From NCBI RefSeq assembly GCF_030506325.1, contig NZ_CP120683.1:1054001-1118000 (forward strand): 64,000 nt of DNA, read 5' to 3'. Position numbers and translations under genes: made by a program. This stretch comes from Tunicatimonas pelagia (GTDB taxonomy: Bacteria > Bacteroidota > Bacteroidia > Cytophagales > Cyclobacteriaceae). Below are positions 45,844-55,684 of the stretch, one piece after another (positions within the stretch are counted from its first letter, which is position 1; each line of letters begins with the position of its first letter). The notes under the pieces were generated by a model. It had not been told where the DNA came from and made no database searches. It was given only the letters and a program-made list of their open reading frames with translations.

Positions 45844-47064
45844 ATGTTGCTTATGCTATATCGTATTTTATTCATTTGTTTCGGTTTATCCCTACTTGTA
45901 TTAGCCTGTCAGCCCGACGACGAAGTTTTACCTCCCGGGGGGCCTTTGCCACCGGCCCAAGGGCGGGCCAACTTGACCCTTTCCAGTACCCCGTTTCAAA
46001 ACGATAGCATCCGCAATGTATTTACCATTGTGACCGGGGCCACCGTTTCGGGCCCCAATGGGGATGTTTCCCTATTGCCAGAAAGGCAGCCCCAGGTGTT
46101 TGATTTGTTAGATTCTGGGCGCATCCTTACCAGTCAGGTGTTAGATACCGGGCTCTACACCGAACTTTGTGTAGAAGTATTGGTCGGGAATTTTTCCCCA
46201 ATGGGTGATGATGACGACGATGATGGGCAAACGGTCGCCCTACCCCCTAGTTTTCTAGTCTTTCAAGACAATACCTTGGTCCCACTAGGGCGTTGTGATA
46301 ACAAGAAAAGGCCCTCAACCATTCAGGTGTGTTCTTCCGATAGCTTCCGAATTGAGGAAGGCGATGACCTTTCACTAGTGCTAGCCATTGATGTGGCGGC
46401 ATCCATCCAGGCCGATACGGTAGAAACCCGTCATAGCGGTGATGATGACGACGATGATGATGGGGGACGGTACGGACGGTACGGACGGTACGCCCCTAAT
46501 GGGTATGATGTATCCCATTGGGACCGGGGCGAGGGGAACCCCATTGCCTACCCTACCAACGGGTACCAGGCCCGTACCCAGGATGATGATGACGACGACG
46601 ATGGGGGGAACAACCCAGGGGGCAACGACGATGATGACGATGACGGAGGGGACGACGACGATGATGATGACCAAGGGCAACAAAATGAAGATGACGACGA
46701 TGACGGCCCCGGCGAGGTAACCACCGAAATTCGTTACTGCTTTGACCCAGTATTTGAGCTGATTATTCCCCAAGGAACTGTGGCAGGCACTATCGGTCTT
46801 GACCGGGACCGAACCTACCGCGTCTACGCCTATACAGCCGGTAGTTATTCGGTGGATGAGCTACTCAATGGGTTTTCAGGGGCGTTTGCCGCTACCGAGG
46901 TGGAGCCAATTGATCGCCGAGAAGGGCGATTTGAACTCAACCTGGCCCCTAATTCCTACGATTTGGTGTTGGTATCTGAAGACCGCCGAAGTAACCTGGA
47001 TGTGAGTAACGAAGTGCCCATTCAGGTGATAGCAGGGGAAACCCTCATCATAGACTTCTGGTAA
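45844..47064 (+). CDS. Asp-rich surface lipoprotein (DUF4382-like)
   Basis: The protein has 406 residues with a lipoprotein signal ending at Cys22 (LLVLAC). Residues about 35-185 resemble DUF4382-type beta-sandwich lipoproteins (VFDLLDSGRILTSQVLDTGLYTELCVEVLVG). The middle carries six poly-Asp runs of 5-7 residues separated by Gly/Asn/Gln linkers (residues about 120-295), plus a GRYGRYGRY triplet. The C-terminal 90 residues are again beta-rich and end in IIDFW. The Asp runs use mixed GAT/GAC codons, which suggests selection on the protein rather than simple slippage. Calcium or mineral binding on the cell surface is a reasonable guess. It is isolated between a decayed region and an IS element. 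Confidence 0.7.
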   Translation: MLLMLYRILFICFGLSLLVLACQPDDEVLPPGGPLPPAQGRANLTLSSTPFQNDSIRNVFTIVTGATVSGPNGDVSLLPERQPQVFDLLDSGRILTSQVLDTGLYTELCVEVLVGNFSPMGDDDDDDGQTVALPPSFLVFQDNTLVPLGRCDNKKRPSTIQVCSSDSFRIEEGDDLSLVLAIDVAASIQADTVETRHSGDDDDDDDGGRYGRYGRYAPNGYDVSHWDRGEGNPIAYPTNGYQARTQDDDDDDDGGNNPGGNDDDDDDGGDDDDDDDQGQQNEDDDDDGPGEVTTEIRYCFDPVFELIIPQGTVAGTIGLDRDRTYRVYAYTAGSYSVDELLNGFSGAFAATEVEPIDRREGRFELNLAPNSYDLVLVSEDRRSNLDVSNEVPIQVIAGETLIIDFW

Positions 47065-47523
47065 CGTCACTACTGAATAAAGAAAAAAGAGCGGTGTGAT
47101 ATAGTGTAGTAAATGCGAAAATCACATACTACCTGCGAATTAGTTGCTTAAGAAATAAAACGATGGCAGTGAGGAAGTAATTTTTATAAGAATCTTATTG
47201 TAAGAAATGTACCTCCAAGCAGTTGATAAAGCTATTAGACCAAGCGCAGTAAAATGCACGGGAACGAAACCAACGCTGGAACCGAGGGCAAGAATTAGGG
47301 CTGTAACGTTTCGCTAAGAGCTTCTGTAGATAAGCCAAAGCAGAGGTCATTGCTGATACTATATTTTAGTAAAAAACATTATTATACTACATTAATGGCT
47401 ATTAGTGGCATTGATGTATGATCTTTGATAAAAGTCATTATCATCTCACACCTACCCCGATGACTATTTTATCTTCCTTCTAAAAGAGTGTGGTGATAAG
47501 GTAGATTATCAATAGCCACTACA
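47065..47523. other. Non-coding stretch between lipoprotein and IS
   Basis: No convincing gene is present. A leftward frame at 47195-47350 (51 residues, with LAYLQKLLAKRY and RFQRWFRSRAFYCAWSNSF) has coding-like composition and could be the C-terminal scrap of a lost gene, but I cannot assign it to a family. No clear terminator follows the lipoprotein gene. Confidence 0.4.
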
Positions 47524-48961
47524 CTCGACTTTACTACTAAGCGGGCCAAGCGATAGTTTGCTGCCATAGCATAAGCTGAGCTTTGGGTATTTTCACCATA
47601 TCGGTATCTTTAGGGGACATGTAAAAATTGCTTTTTCGCCACAAATGCCGCCTCACGCAAGCTAATGCGTCACTAAAGGTTGGCTGCTTCTTGCGATACC
47701 AAGCAGTGGTAGCTATGGGCAGCTTTTCTTGTTGCTGTAGCCGTTCTGCTAACAGGGTAACTATAGCGAAGAGTGCTAAGAGCACCGGAGTGGTACGGGC
47801 AATAGCCAAGTCAGACCATTGGCGTTGCGTTTCTACCCCCAGATGGGCCCGTGCTTCTTGAAAGGTTACTTCTACTGACCAACGTCTCACAAAGTAAGTG
47901 ACGATATCTTTGGCCGACAACGCTTGGTCGGTACAGAGCAGTGCCATTGGTTGGAGTGCCCCTTCCGGATCGCGAATCAATACCCAACGAAGAGGCACTA
48001 CCGGTTTACCGCTATAGTACCATACGGCGGTAGCTGAGGCCACTTCCAGCACACGTTGCTTCTTACCGTACCACTGCGAGACAACAATCTTCTGCCAAGA
48101 CAGATGGCTATCGTGCAGATAGGTCTGCAAGGTAGGTAAACGCTTTCCCTTCTTGCGGGGGCGGCCTCGCTGACCAGTTCGCCGAGGTAGTGCGGGTTCA
48201 TACAGAGCAGCATCTAACGGTAAGGGAACAATCATGCCCACTTGCCCTTGCAGTGCGCTTAACAGCTCTATTGCCGCATAACTACTGTCCCCTATGGCAA
48301 TTACCTTTCGGTCAGGTAACCACCGTTTCACTTGTAAAAGCATCTGTCGGGCCCAGTCAGTAAGCTTTTTGTGCGGTTTGCCCTGCTGTTGATGGTAGCG
48401 TTCCGAAGGGGCTAAGGCTGTTAAAAAGGGCAACGCCCAGACGCGCTTGGCCCAACTCATGGGCACTAATAGCATCACACTCATCCAACGTAGACCACTA
48501 GCTTTCACCCAATGAGACCGACTACTGCGAACACTGTCCCGATAAATGCCACGGGCTTTGATCTTAGGACCCCAGCGGCGTTCCAGCGTCTCATCTATGC
48601 CAACTACTACCGCACCTTCGGGTAGAAAACAGTTCAGCAGTTGTCTAAGTAGTATACCAGAAGCTTTTCGGGCAGACCATTTGGATAGGCTCAGTACCCG
48701 ATGATACTTGGGAAAGTTACGCTCTTCCCCTAAACCAACAATACGCAGTGCTGAGGTGACGGTACGTTTGCCCGTGGCCAACATAGCCCCACTGAGCAAA
48801 GAAACCGCAAGCTTGAATACCGATTTGGAAAATAGTATCTTGTAGGGTATTATTAATCGCAAGAACTCAATCGGAAGACGAAACATAGTATACTGATCTT
48901 TGGTCATTTCATTATACTAACGCGTTTCCCTTTGGGTTCTTCTTTCAGTAGTAAAGTCGAG
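47524..48961. mobile_element. Insertion sequence with 15-bp perfect terminal inverted repeats (IS701/DDE_5-like)
   Basis: The ends CTCGACTTTACTACT (47524-47538) and its exact reverse complement (48947-48961) bound a 1438-bp element with a single full-length leftward transposase gene. The left repeat overlaps the transposase stop codon by two bases. Flanks are ...CTACA and CTAAT..., so a clean target duplication is not visible; a three-base CTA is shared but offset by two bases. The intact frame suggests recent or still active transposition. It separates the Asp-rich lipoprotein from the LRR/RHS locus. Confidence 0.85.
47537..48907 (-). CDS. DDE transposase, DDE_5/IS701-like
   Basis: The protein has 456 residues, a full length for the group. 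Family segments are VVGIDETLERRWGPKIKARG (first Asp), VIAIGDSSYAAIELL (second Asp), and the late RWSVEVTFQEARAHLGVETQ, which supplies the Glu. RTTPVLLALFAIVTLLAERL then ALACVRRHLWRKSNFY form the usual C-terminus. All three acidic residues are present, and no frameshift is seen. It is the only gene of the IS at 47524-48961. Its terminal repeats do not match those of the MITE-like element at 25357, so it is not the obvious mobiliser of that element. Confidence 0.9.
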   Translation of the reverse strand: MTKDQYTMFRLPIEFLRLIIPYKILFSKSVFKLAVSLLSGAMLATGKRTVTSALRIVGLGEERNFPKYHRVLSLSKWSARKASGILLRQLLNCFLPEGAVVVGIDETLERRWGPKIKARGIYRDSVRSSRSHWVKASGLRWMSVMLLVPMSWAKRVWALPFLTALAPSERYHQQQGKPHKKLTDWARQMLLQVKRWLPDRKVIAIGDSSYAAIELLSALQGQVGMIVPLPLDAALYEPALPRRTGQRGRPRKKGKRLPTLQTYLHDSHLSWQKIVVSQWYGKKQRVLEVASATAVWYYSGKPVVPLRWVLIRDPEGALQPMALLCTDQALSAKDIVTYFVRRWSVEVTFQEARAHLGVETQRQWSDLAIARTTPVLLALFAIVTLLAERLQQQEKLPIATTAWYRKKQPTFSDALACVRRHLWRKSNFYMSPKDTDMVKIPKAQLMLWQQTIAWPA

Positions 48962-49717
48962 CTAATATGGGGAGGGGCTCAGTAGAACCCACCGTTTTAC
49001 TTATGGTTGGCTTTGCTATTGGGTATACTTTCTAAGTCAAAACTAAATATACTGTAACAGCTGAGATCCCTACTAGAAAGTGTCATTCCATACCGTTGCG
49101 ATAAACTTTTTTATGTCAAACAAAAAATCAAATCGTTGGAACGCAAAAAAACAACTTTTACGTGAGTTTGCTAATGACAATTAGTAAACCATCCTTTTGC
49201 ATCTAGTAAGTAATTTTTACCATAAAGGCGCATTTAGTGTACTATTTTTTCGCATACACTAATCATCATTTATGCTAAAAACCCTGCTGACTATCGCATT
49301 CATTTTCCAATATCACAAGCGGTCATAAAAAAAAGAAACCATTTTTTTTTATTTACTACTTCCATTTTTAGATTTATTCACTACTTTTGTATAGTATTAC
49401 TATTATATAAATTATTAACTACCTAATGATGTCGCTCTTACCCTATTTCTCTCAGAACGACCCTTGATCGTACCCTATCATAGCATCTAAACATACATTT
49501 CATTTTGGATAAGGGAATCACGGTTTGCCTTAAAATCAAATACGCATGATTTTATTGCCTATTCGTCACCTAGATTTTACTGTTACTGAGTAAGAATTTA
49601 TTCAGATTAGGACTACCTAGTGTTCCCTACTGCCTATAATCTTTGCTATTTTTGCGTAAGGGTACACTGTAGTGTACAACAGTTCTTTTAAAAAAACACT
49701 ATACTAAATTAGCTAAA
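48962..49717. other. Long AT-rich upstream region of the LRR/RHS operon
   Basis: There is no gene of normal size. A 23-codon frame at 49113-49184 is unsupported. The sequence is AT-rich with poly-T and poly-A tracts (49328-49380), much poorer in GC than the operon it precedes. The last 75 bp hold a possible promoter and a palindrome, listed separately. Confidence 0.5.
49647..49677 (+). promoter_or_regulatory. Putative promoter -7 box and adjacent palindrome before the LRR/RHS operon
   Basis: TATTTTTG (49647-49654) matches the Bacteroidota -7 consensus TAnnTTTG. A -33 TTTG element at the right spacing is not clear. Eight bases downstream lies GTACACT-GT-AGTGTAC (49662-49677), a perfect inverted repeat with 7-bp arms and a 2-bp centre, 41 bp before the LRR start codon. 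It would fall at or just after the transcription start and could be an operator. Confidence 0.5.
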
Positions 49718-51235
49718 ATGAACTACCTACTCATCCGTCTTCTCATACTCTTGGGACTGGGATTCTTCCTAAGACCATTTCCGGTTTGGGCCGATCAGGT
49801 ACCCGATGCTACGGAACGGGCCGCCTTAGAAGCCCTTTACCGCGCTACGCAGGGCGATCAATGGTACGATAACACCCACTGGCTCAGTGCCCGCCCGTTA
49901 GGTGACTGGTACGGGGTCACGGTCCGCAATGGTGATGTGGTGGCTCTGTCCCTAGGTTTTAATGACCTGGTCGGGGAACTACCCATTGAACTCTATCAGC
50001 TTACTGCCTTAGAAGAGCTTGATCTCAACGATAATTACCTACGGGGGACCCTGGACGAAGCCATCGGCCAATTGGCTCAATTGCAGGTACTCGAGCTGTC
50101 GGTCAATCAGCTTCATGGCCCTTTGCCCCAAGCGATCGGACAGCTTAGACAGTTAGAAATCCTACTGCTATCCGTTAATAACTTGGAAGGTGAAATTCCC
50201 TCTTCCTGGCGTAACCTTACCCAGCTACGCGAACTGGACTTAATAAGTAACCTGATTAGCGGCTCAGTCCCAGCGTTTTTAGGCCAACTAACTACGTTGG
50301 AAGGACTCTGGCTGAGGGGTAACCAGTTTTCTGGTACTGTGCCCGCTGCATTGGGTAGCCTGTTGAACCTGACAGATTTAGAATTGGGGGAAAACCTGCT
50401 GGAAGGGCCTATTCCCGAAGCCGTGCTTCAACTGCCTTCCCTGGAATACGTTGGCTTAGAATTCAATCAGTTTAGCGGCACCTCACCTTACTTTACCTCT
50501 CCTTTCCTCCGGAAGCTTACCTTCTATGACAACCAATACCACACCTTAGCTGACTATAGCATCCACCCCCAGGCCAGTCAACTATCGATGAATGTTCGCA
50601 ACAATGCGCTAGACTTTGCTGATGTGCTGCCTATTATCCAAGCTGGCCAAATCCGTCCTACCGGGTTCATCCACTTTCCTCAGGATTCGTTGCCTACCTA
50701 CTTTCAGGCAGCTACCTATACCTACTCAGTGGAAGTGGGGGGCACGGGTAACCAGTTCCAGTGGCTCAAGAACGGACAGCCGGTGGCGGGGGGTACTGCT
50801 GCCGAGTTGGTACTCTCCCAGGCTACGTACCGGGTAGAAGATACCTACCAGTGCGAAGTCACCCACCCCCAGGCCCCTTTCCTGACCTTAATGAGCCAAG
50901 CCCGCCCCCAGGTAGCGGGGCAGTACTACGCCATTGCTGATGGACGGTGGTCGGAAGCAATTTGGGCGCGGGAAGCCGATGGTGATCCAGTGGATACCTT
51001 CCCCCAGCAAGGGGCAGAGGTCTTTATTATTGGCCACCAGGTAACGGTAGACGAGCCGTTGACCACCGGCAGCGTCCACGTGATTGTCGACCAGGCCCCC
51101 GCCTCACTGGTGGTAGATGGGGCTGAACTGACCCTACACGGCACCCTGGAACTGACCAAGCAGACCGAGGGCTTTCCCGGTCATGTCAAAGTTATCAATG
51201 AGGGAACGATTGTCCCACTGGCGCCTAATCCTTAA
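49718..51235 (+). CDS. Exported leucine-rich-repeat protein with Ig-like and C-terminal beta domains
   Basis: The protein has 505 residues and a signal peptide ending near VWADQ (residue 26). An LRR cap (ERAALEALYRATQGDQWYDNTHW) is followed by about eight LRRs of the plant/bacterial type LxxLxxLxLxxNxLxGxIP at residues 60-270 (ALEELDLNDNYLRGTLDEAI; LEGLWLRGNQFSGTVPAALG). After them come an Ig-like stretch (SVEVGGTGNQFQWLKNGQPV, then TYQCEVTHPQ) and a C-terminal beta-rich domain with GAEVFIIGHQVTVDE. No T9SS sorting signal is evident. It is the first gene of a three-gene run with two RHS proteins (gaps of 56 and 13 bp). It could serve as a target-recognition or shell-associated protein for the RHS toxin. 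Confidence 0.85.
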   Translation: MNYLLIRLLILLGLGFFLRPFPVWADQVPDATERAALEALYRATQGDQWYDNTHWLSARPLGDWYGVTVRNGDVVALSLGFNDLVGELPIELYQLTALEELDLNDNYLRGTLDEAIGQLAQLQVLELSVNQLHGPLPQAIGQLRQLEILLLSVNNLEGEIPSSWRNLTQLRELDLISNLISGSVPAFLGQLTTLEGLWLRGNQFSGTVPAALGSLLNLTDLELGENLLEGPIPEAVLQLPSLEYVGLEFNQFSGTSPYFTSPFLRKLTFYDNQYHTLADYSIHPQASQLSMNVRNNALDFADVLPIIQAGQIRPTGFIHFPQDSLPTYFQAATYTYSVEVGGTGNQFQWLKNGQPVAGGTAAELVLSQATYRVEDTYQCEVTHPQAPFLTLMSQARPQVAGQYYAIADGRWSEAIWAREADGDPVDTFPQQGAEVFIIGHQVTVDEPLTTGSVHVIVDQAPASLVVDGAELTLHGTLELTKQTEGFPGHVKVINEGTIVPLAPNP

Positions 51236-51291
51236 CATTTTCTAATTAGTCGTTTATTTGATCCTACACCTGTAAAACCACCCGATACCCT

Positions 51292-54200
51292 ATGGTACGC
51301 TCTTATCTTTTCTCCCTACTCATCCTGCTAGGCACCCCCTTGCTAGGACAAGCCCAGCAAATGATGCCCCAGTTTACGGGCTTACAACCGATGGATGTCT
51401 CCCAATACGTTGACCCCACCACGGGGGACTTCAACTTTCAAAGCTTACTGTTGGAAATTCCCGGTAGCCAGGGCTCTTATCCGCTGTTGCTTACTTACCA
51501 AGCTGGCATAGGGTTGAACCAATCAGCTTCTTGGGTCGGCCTTGGCTTCAACTTCGAGCCCGGAGCCCTCTACCGCAGTATTTCGCAAGTGCCTGACGAC
51601 TACCGACGAAACAAGATCACAGTCAAAGAGTACGATCCGGGGTTTGAACAAAGAGCAGACATTCCTAACCTTTTTGAGCAGCTACAACAGGCGGCTGCGG
51701 ATGCCCACCAACGGGTTGCCCGGGATATGAAAAATAGTGTGATGAGCGGCCGTCCGTCCGCCAATAAAATGTTTGAAAACGTCGGGGAGTTAGGCATTGC
51801 CTACGGTCAGCTAGTATCGGCTGTCAACCTTCCTTCGGCCTTTATTGACCCTATTGGGTTTACCTTCAATTCTATTCTTTTGTTTACCACCTATCCGAAG
51901 ATGGGCAATGCCAATATTAGCTCTTGGGATTATAATTTCGTGGATGAAGTAGATAAGGAAAAGTTTCTATTCTTTACTACCGATAAAGACTCGGTAACGA
52001 AATGGTGGCTGGATAAAACGACCGATCAAAATGCCTACGGATTTCTGTACGAACACGATAAAATTACCTACCTCACGGATGGTAATCAGGGGTATTTTTC
52101 TCCTGCCGCTTTCGCTGACGGCTCTACCCCTGAACTATATTCGTATAACAACCCAGCCGTGTTAGATGGTAACCGCAGCTACGACTCGGCCAATATCACC
52201 AGTGATTACTACCAATTGGTGGACGGGGAACGGTTTGAGAATATGGCCCCGGCCTTCTCGGCCCCAGACGCCTACGTGGTAGCTTCCCCCCTACTGTCGG
52301 GAGAACTAATGCCCGTTCGCTTCGATAATGTCAGTTTATCCTCTTCTAATATTTCTAACCGCTACCACGATCAGCGGATTGCTACCTACACGTACGCCTT
52401 ACCAACAACGAAGCGGAGCCAACGCCCTCAATTTCTCTTTAGCGAACAGTCTAATCATTTCTCCTTTTTCTCCGACGTCTTTCAGCAAGAAAATCAAGGC
52501 CTTCAGTACGATAATAAGGAATGGAGTGGTTCTATGATCAAGACATTAGACTTCCCTGCACAAGCTAGCTCCTTGACCCAAGATATTCCTGCCCGGGAGG
52601 GCTACGACGGGGCCGGTACGCTCAAGCAAGCGGTGCAGGTAGACTGGTTTACTAACGAAGAGATCAATGCCGGTACTGCCTACCAGCAGGGCTTTGTAGA
52701 CTACACGGCCGACCGAGCCCGGGGCTTCACCGATGTTGCCGATAGTCCTACCGAAAGCCCCTTTCCGCCCAAAGGCATTGGGGGCTTTACCGTCACGGAT
52801 AAGAATGGGATGCGCTTTCACTTTGCCCTACCCATTTACGAAAAGGAAATGGTTTATCATAGTGCGTTTTTTGTGGAGACAACCGAAACGATGTATGAGT
52901 CCACAACCACTTACACGCATCCCTACGCTAAGAAGTGGCTGCTGACTGCTATTACCGGGCCGGATTTTGTAGATGACGGCAGTTTGCCCGGAACGATTGA
53001 CAACTTTGACCACGGGTACTACGTGAAGTTTGACTACGGTAAATACAGCAGTGATTCCTACTGGCGCTCACCCCACCAAGGCACCGACTACGTGCCCGAT
53101 GATGAAACGGTGGAACTCTACTCAGAAGGCCAGGAGCAGCAATACTTCCTAAATACCGTGTCCACCAATACCCACACCGCGCTGTTTGTCAAAGAGCGGC
53201 GGCGCGACCATCTCACCAGTGCTACGGGGGCAACCGGGGACTGGCTGGCGTTGAAAGAGATTATACTACTGAGCAACGAAGACTACCGCCAACTATGGGA
53301 TGCCAAAGGAGGGCAGTGGGATACGGTGACCGAGTATAACGGCGACTATTCGGCCAACGTACTCAAGTACGAAGACATCTACGCCCATGATGCGATCGAT
53401 TCGTTGGTGCAGCACACTGCCCTGCGGAAAGTTGTTTTCAATCACAATTATAGTTTGGCCCGTCAGTCGCCCACTTCCGCCCAGGGGCGACTGACCCTTC
53501 AGGGCATCGAGCTATTCGGAAAGCAGACTACCCCAGTGATGCAGGGTTTCGCCTTTGACTACGGCTTTAATCCCGATTACCACCCGCTCAGCTACGATGC
53601 CTGGGGGCTGTATAAAGATAACCAGGAGCGAGGGCAGGAATCCCACCTAGTGGGAGATGCCCAGCCAGGCCAGGCCTGGTCACTAACGGGTATAACGACC
53701 CCTAACCAACAACAGATCAATGTCACCTACGAGCGGGATACCTACGGGGCGGTCGCCCAGTTCTCCACGGACAGCCTAAAGTTGGGGGGCAACCTGCGCG
53801 TGAAGGCGATTGAACAGCGGGACCTGGTATCCAATATCCGGGACCGGTATGAGTACACCTACCGGAATGGGGTTACTTCTTCCGAACCCGCTTTTGCGCT
53901 GGGCGAGGACTACGATCTACTCTCAGTCTACCGCTATCCGCAGGCCCGGGTAACGTACCAGGAAGTGGAAAAGAAACGTACCAACGGTGGTGGGTTTCTC
54001 TTCAAAGAAGTAACCTCCTTTGGGGTGATGGATTCTACAACAATCCAACTTGATACCCTACAGTTTAACCCATCGGTGGTCATTGCCCCTGATGATTCTG
54101 TGCTGATGCCTTTCCCCCCCTTTAATAGACTTTACTACTACGGGCAACAGCTTAACGAGGCAGTCTATCACACCCAGTACCGCACCGACCGAATTGGACA

Positions 54201-55671
54201 ACCCCAGCATCAGCTTGTATACGATGCCAATGACCAGCTGCTTCAGGAAACCTCCTTCCAGTATGAAGACTCGCCCCTGGGCCGTCGGTCGCAGGCAGCC
54301 CATTTGCTAGACCATACTTTCCGAAACTATACCAAGGTACCCACGGAATCAAACCAATTTGATACGCGCATGACCTACCGCTTTGTTAACACAGTGAGTA
54401 GCTATATTCCTCAACGGTTGGTTTCGGTAACATCGGTAGACCACACGACTGCTACCCGTACACAAAGCCGCTTCTTGGCCCACGATTTCTACACGGGGGA
54501 ACCGCTGAAAACGGTGAGTGATGATGCTTACGGACAGCGTTGGCTGCAGGAGAAAGTCCCAGCTTTTCGGGTAGGGGCTTATACCAATGCGATGGGACTA
54601 GCCTTGGATGGGGGGACCAACCAACTATCCGTACCAGCGGCCCAGTATACCTACCGCTTGGATGCCGGACAGCCCCTAGACTCACTCACCGAGGAAGACC
54701 TCGTCCCTATTGGACTGGGTGGGGCTACGGCACAGCGGTGGGGTGCCTTTGGGCAAACCGTATACCGGCCCCAAAGCCAATATGCTTGGGTAGGAAGTGA
54801 GACCCTGGCTCCCGACGGTACCTACCCCTACGCCGACTTTGCTAGTCAACCCTTCACCTGGGGAGAGTCTCCCCCACCCGCTGCCTGGGAAGAGCAGAGT
54901 AAGGTGCTCGCGTACAATCTCAACAGCATAGCGATGCTGACCGAAGATATTAACAACCATCAACTGGCTAGCCTAACCGACCCGGAAGGGGAACGGGTGA
55001 CTGCCTCAGTGGCCCACGCCGATACGGCCGAGATTGCCTACTCAGGGGCTGAATACTACGCCCGCTTCGGGGATACCGAAGGGCGGGTACAGCAAGGCGG
55101 GGGTATTCCCTCCGAAGCCCGGGCCCACACGGGGCACTACAGCTTACTGTTGCCCAGCGGATCGGAGGGGTTTGAAGTAACGTTGAAAAACAGCGAAGGG
55201 GCTGACCTGTCCCGTACCTACCGGGCCAGTGTATGGGTGTATATGCCCGGAAGCCTGGAAAGCCCCGGTGAAATGGAGTACGTCGAACTCTTTTACTCCA
55301 TTAACGGCACGGAACAAACAGCGAAAACCCCGGTATACCAGGAAGATAAGTCCAAAAGCTGGTACCGCCTGGTGCTAGACATTCCCCCTACGGCGGGGGC
55401 CAATACACTAACGGTGGCTTGCCGGAATGATGCCCTGCGGGCGATCTACCTGGACGATTTTCGGCTACATCCCCTGGAAGCGACCATGACTTCCTTTGCT
55501 TATGACCGGGCCAGCGATGAGGTGACCCATGTGCTGGACGCGGATAACTTTTACGTACAGTACGAGTACGACGAGCTCGGTAACCGCATTGAGACGAAGC
55601 GGGAGTTTTACTACCCCGTTGACCACGTGCTAAACCGAAACCGAATCCACTACGCTACCCCTAACCAGTAA
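51292..55671 (+). CDS. Exported RHS/YD-repeat shell protein, N-terminal half of a split RHS pair
   Basis: The protein has 1459 residues and a signal peptide ending at GQAQQ (residue 22). The N-terminus (MDVSQYVDPTTGDFNFQSLL; SYPLLLTYQAGIGLNQSASW; VGLGFNFEPGALYRS) is the start module seen in Bacteroidota RHS proteins. A long beta-rich body follows. A jelly-roll, CBM-like segment lies near residues 1270-1395 (EARAHTGHYSLLLPSGSEGF; AIYLDDFRLHP). The C-terminus ends in YD repeats (SFAYDRASDEVTHVLDADNF; YEYDELGNRIETKREF) but lacks the RHS core and toxin tip. Those are supplied by the next gene 13 bp downstream. The two may assemble into one cage, as in TcB/TcC; this is inference. Confidence 0.85.
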   Translation: MVRSYLFSLLILLGTPLLGQAQQMMPQFTGLQPMDVSQYVDPTTGDFNFQSLLLEIPGSQGSYPLLLTYQAGIGLNQSASWVGLGFNFEPGALYRSISQVPDDYRRNKITVKEYDPGFEQRADIPNLFEQLQQAAADAHQRVARDMKNSVMSGRPSANKMFENVGELGIAYGQLVSAVNLPSAFIDPIGFTFNSILLFTTYPKMGNANISSWDYNFVDEVDKEKFLFFTTDKDSVTKWWLDKTTDQNAYGFLYEHDKITYLTDGNQGYFSPAAFADGSTPELYSYNNPAVLDGNRSYDSANITSDYYQLVDGERFENMAPAFSAPDAYVVASPLLSGELMPVRFDNVSLSSSNISNRYHDQRIATYTYALPTTKRSQRPQFLFSEQSNHFSFFSDVFQQENQGLQYDNKEWSGSMIKTLDFPAQASSLTQDIPAREGYDGAGTLKQAVQVDWFTNEEINAGTAYQQGFVDYTADRARGFTDVADSPTESPFPPKGIGGFTVTDKNGMRFHFALPIYEKEMVYHSAFFVETTETMYESTTTYTHPYAKKWLLTAITGPDFVDDGSLPGTIDNFDHGYYVKFDYGKYSSDSYWRSPHQGTDYVPDDETVELYSEGQEQQYFLNTVSTNTHTALFVKERRRDHLTSATGATGDWLALKEIILLSNEDYRQLWDAKGGQWDTVTEYNGDYSANVLKYEDIYAHDAIDSLVQHTALRKVVFNHNYSLARQSPTSAQGRLTLQGIELFGKQTTPVMQGFAFDYGFNPDYHPLSYDAWGLYKDNQERGQESHLVGDAQPGQAWSLTGITTPNQQQINVTYERDTYGAVAQFSTDSLKLGGNLRVKAIEQRDLVSNIRDRYEYTYRNGVTSSEPAFALGEDYDLLSVYRYPQARVTYQEVEKKRTNGGGFLFKEVTSFGVMDSTTIQLDTLQFNPSVVIAPDDSVLMPFPPFNRLYYYGQQLNEAVYHTQYRTDRIGQPQHQLVYDANDQLLQETSFQYEDSPLGRRSQAAHLLDHTFRNYTKVPTESNQFDTRMTYRFVNTVSSYIPQRLVSVTSVDHTTATRTQSRFLAHDFYTGEPLKTVSDDAYGQRWLQEKVPAFRVGAYTNAMGLALDGGTNQLSVPAAQYTYRLDAGQPLDSLTEEDLVPIGLGGATAQRWGAFGQTVYRPQSQYAWVGSETLAPDGTYPYADFASQPFTWGESPPPAAWEEQSKVLAYNLNSIAMLTEDINNHQLASLTDPEGERVTASVAHADTAEIAYSGAEYYARFGDTEGRVQQGGGIPSEARAHTGHYSLLLPSGSEGFEVTLKNSEGADLSRTYRASVWVYMPGSLESPGEMEYVELFYSINGTEQTAKTPVYQEDKSKSWYRLVLDIPPTAGANTLTVACRNDALRAIYLDDFRLHPLEATMTSFAYDRASDEVTHVLDADNFYVQYEYDELGNRIETKREFYYPVDHVLNRNRIHYATPNQ

Positions 55672-55684
55672 ATTACCTCTACCG

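Noticed and set aside
46200-46710. Possible short tandem repeat or CRISPR-like array
   Set aside because: The repeats are poly-Asp codons within a coding frame with irregular spacing and no constant repeat-spacer pattern.
46381-46773. Val/Ile-rich minus-strand frame opposite the Asp-rich lipoprotein
   Set aside because: It is just the reverse complement of the GAT/GAC tract (ATC/GTC codons). The lipoprotein frame has a signal peptide and a beta-rich fold.
47519-48966. CTA as target-site duplication of the IS
   Set aside because: The left CTA is two bases away from the inverted repeat while the right one touches it, and the fourth base differs. The evidence is too weak to assert.
49718-51235. 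T9SS C-terminal sorting domain on the LRR protein
   Set aside because: The C-terminus ends in a short Pro-containing tail and lacks the Lys-rich final strand pattern of T9SS substrates.
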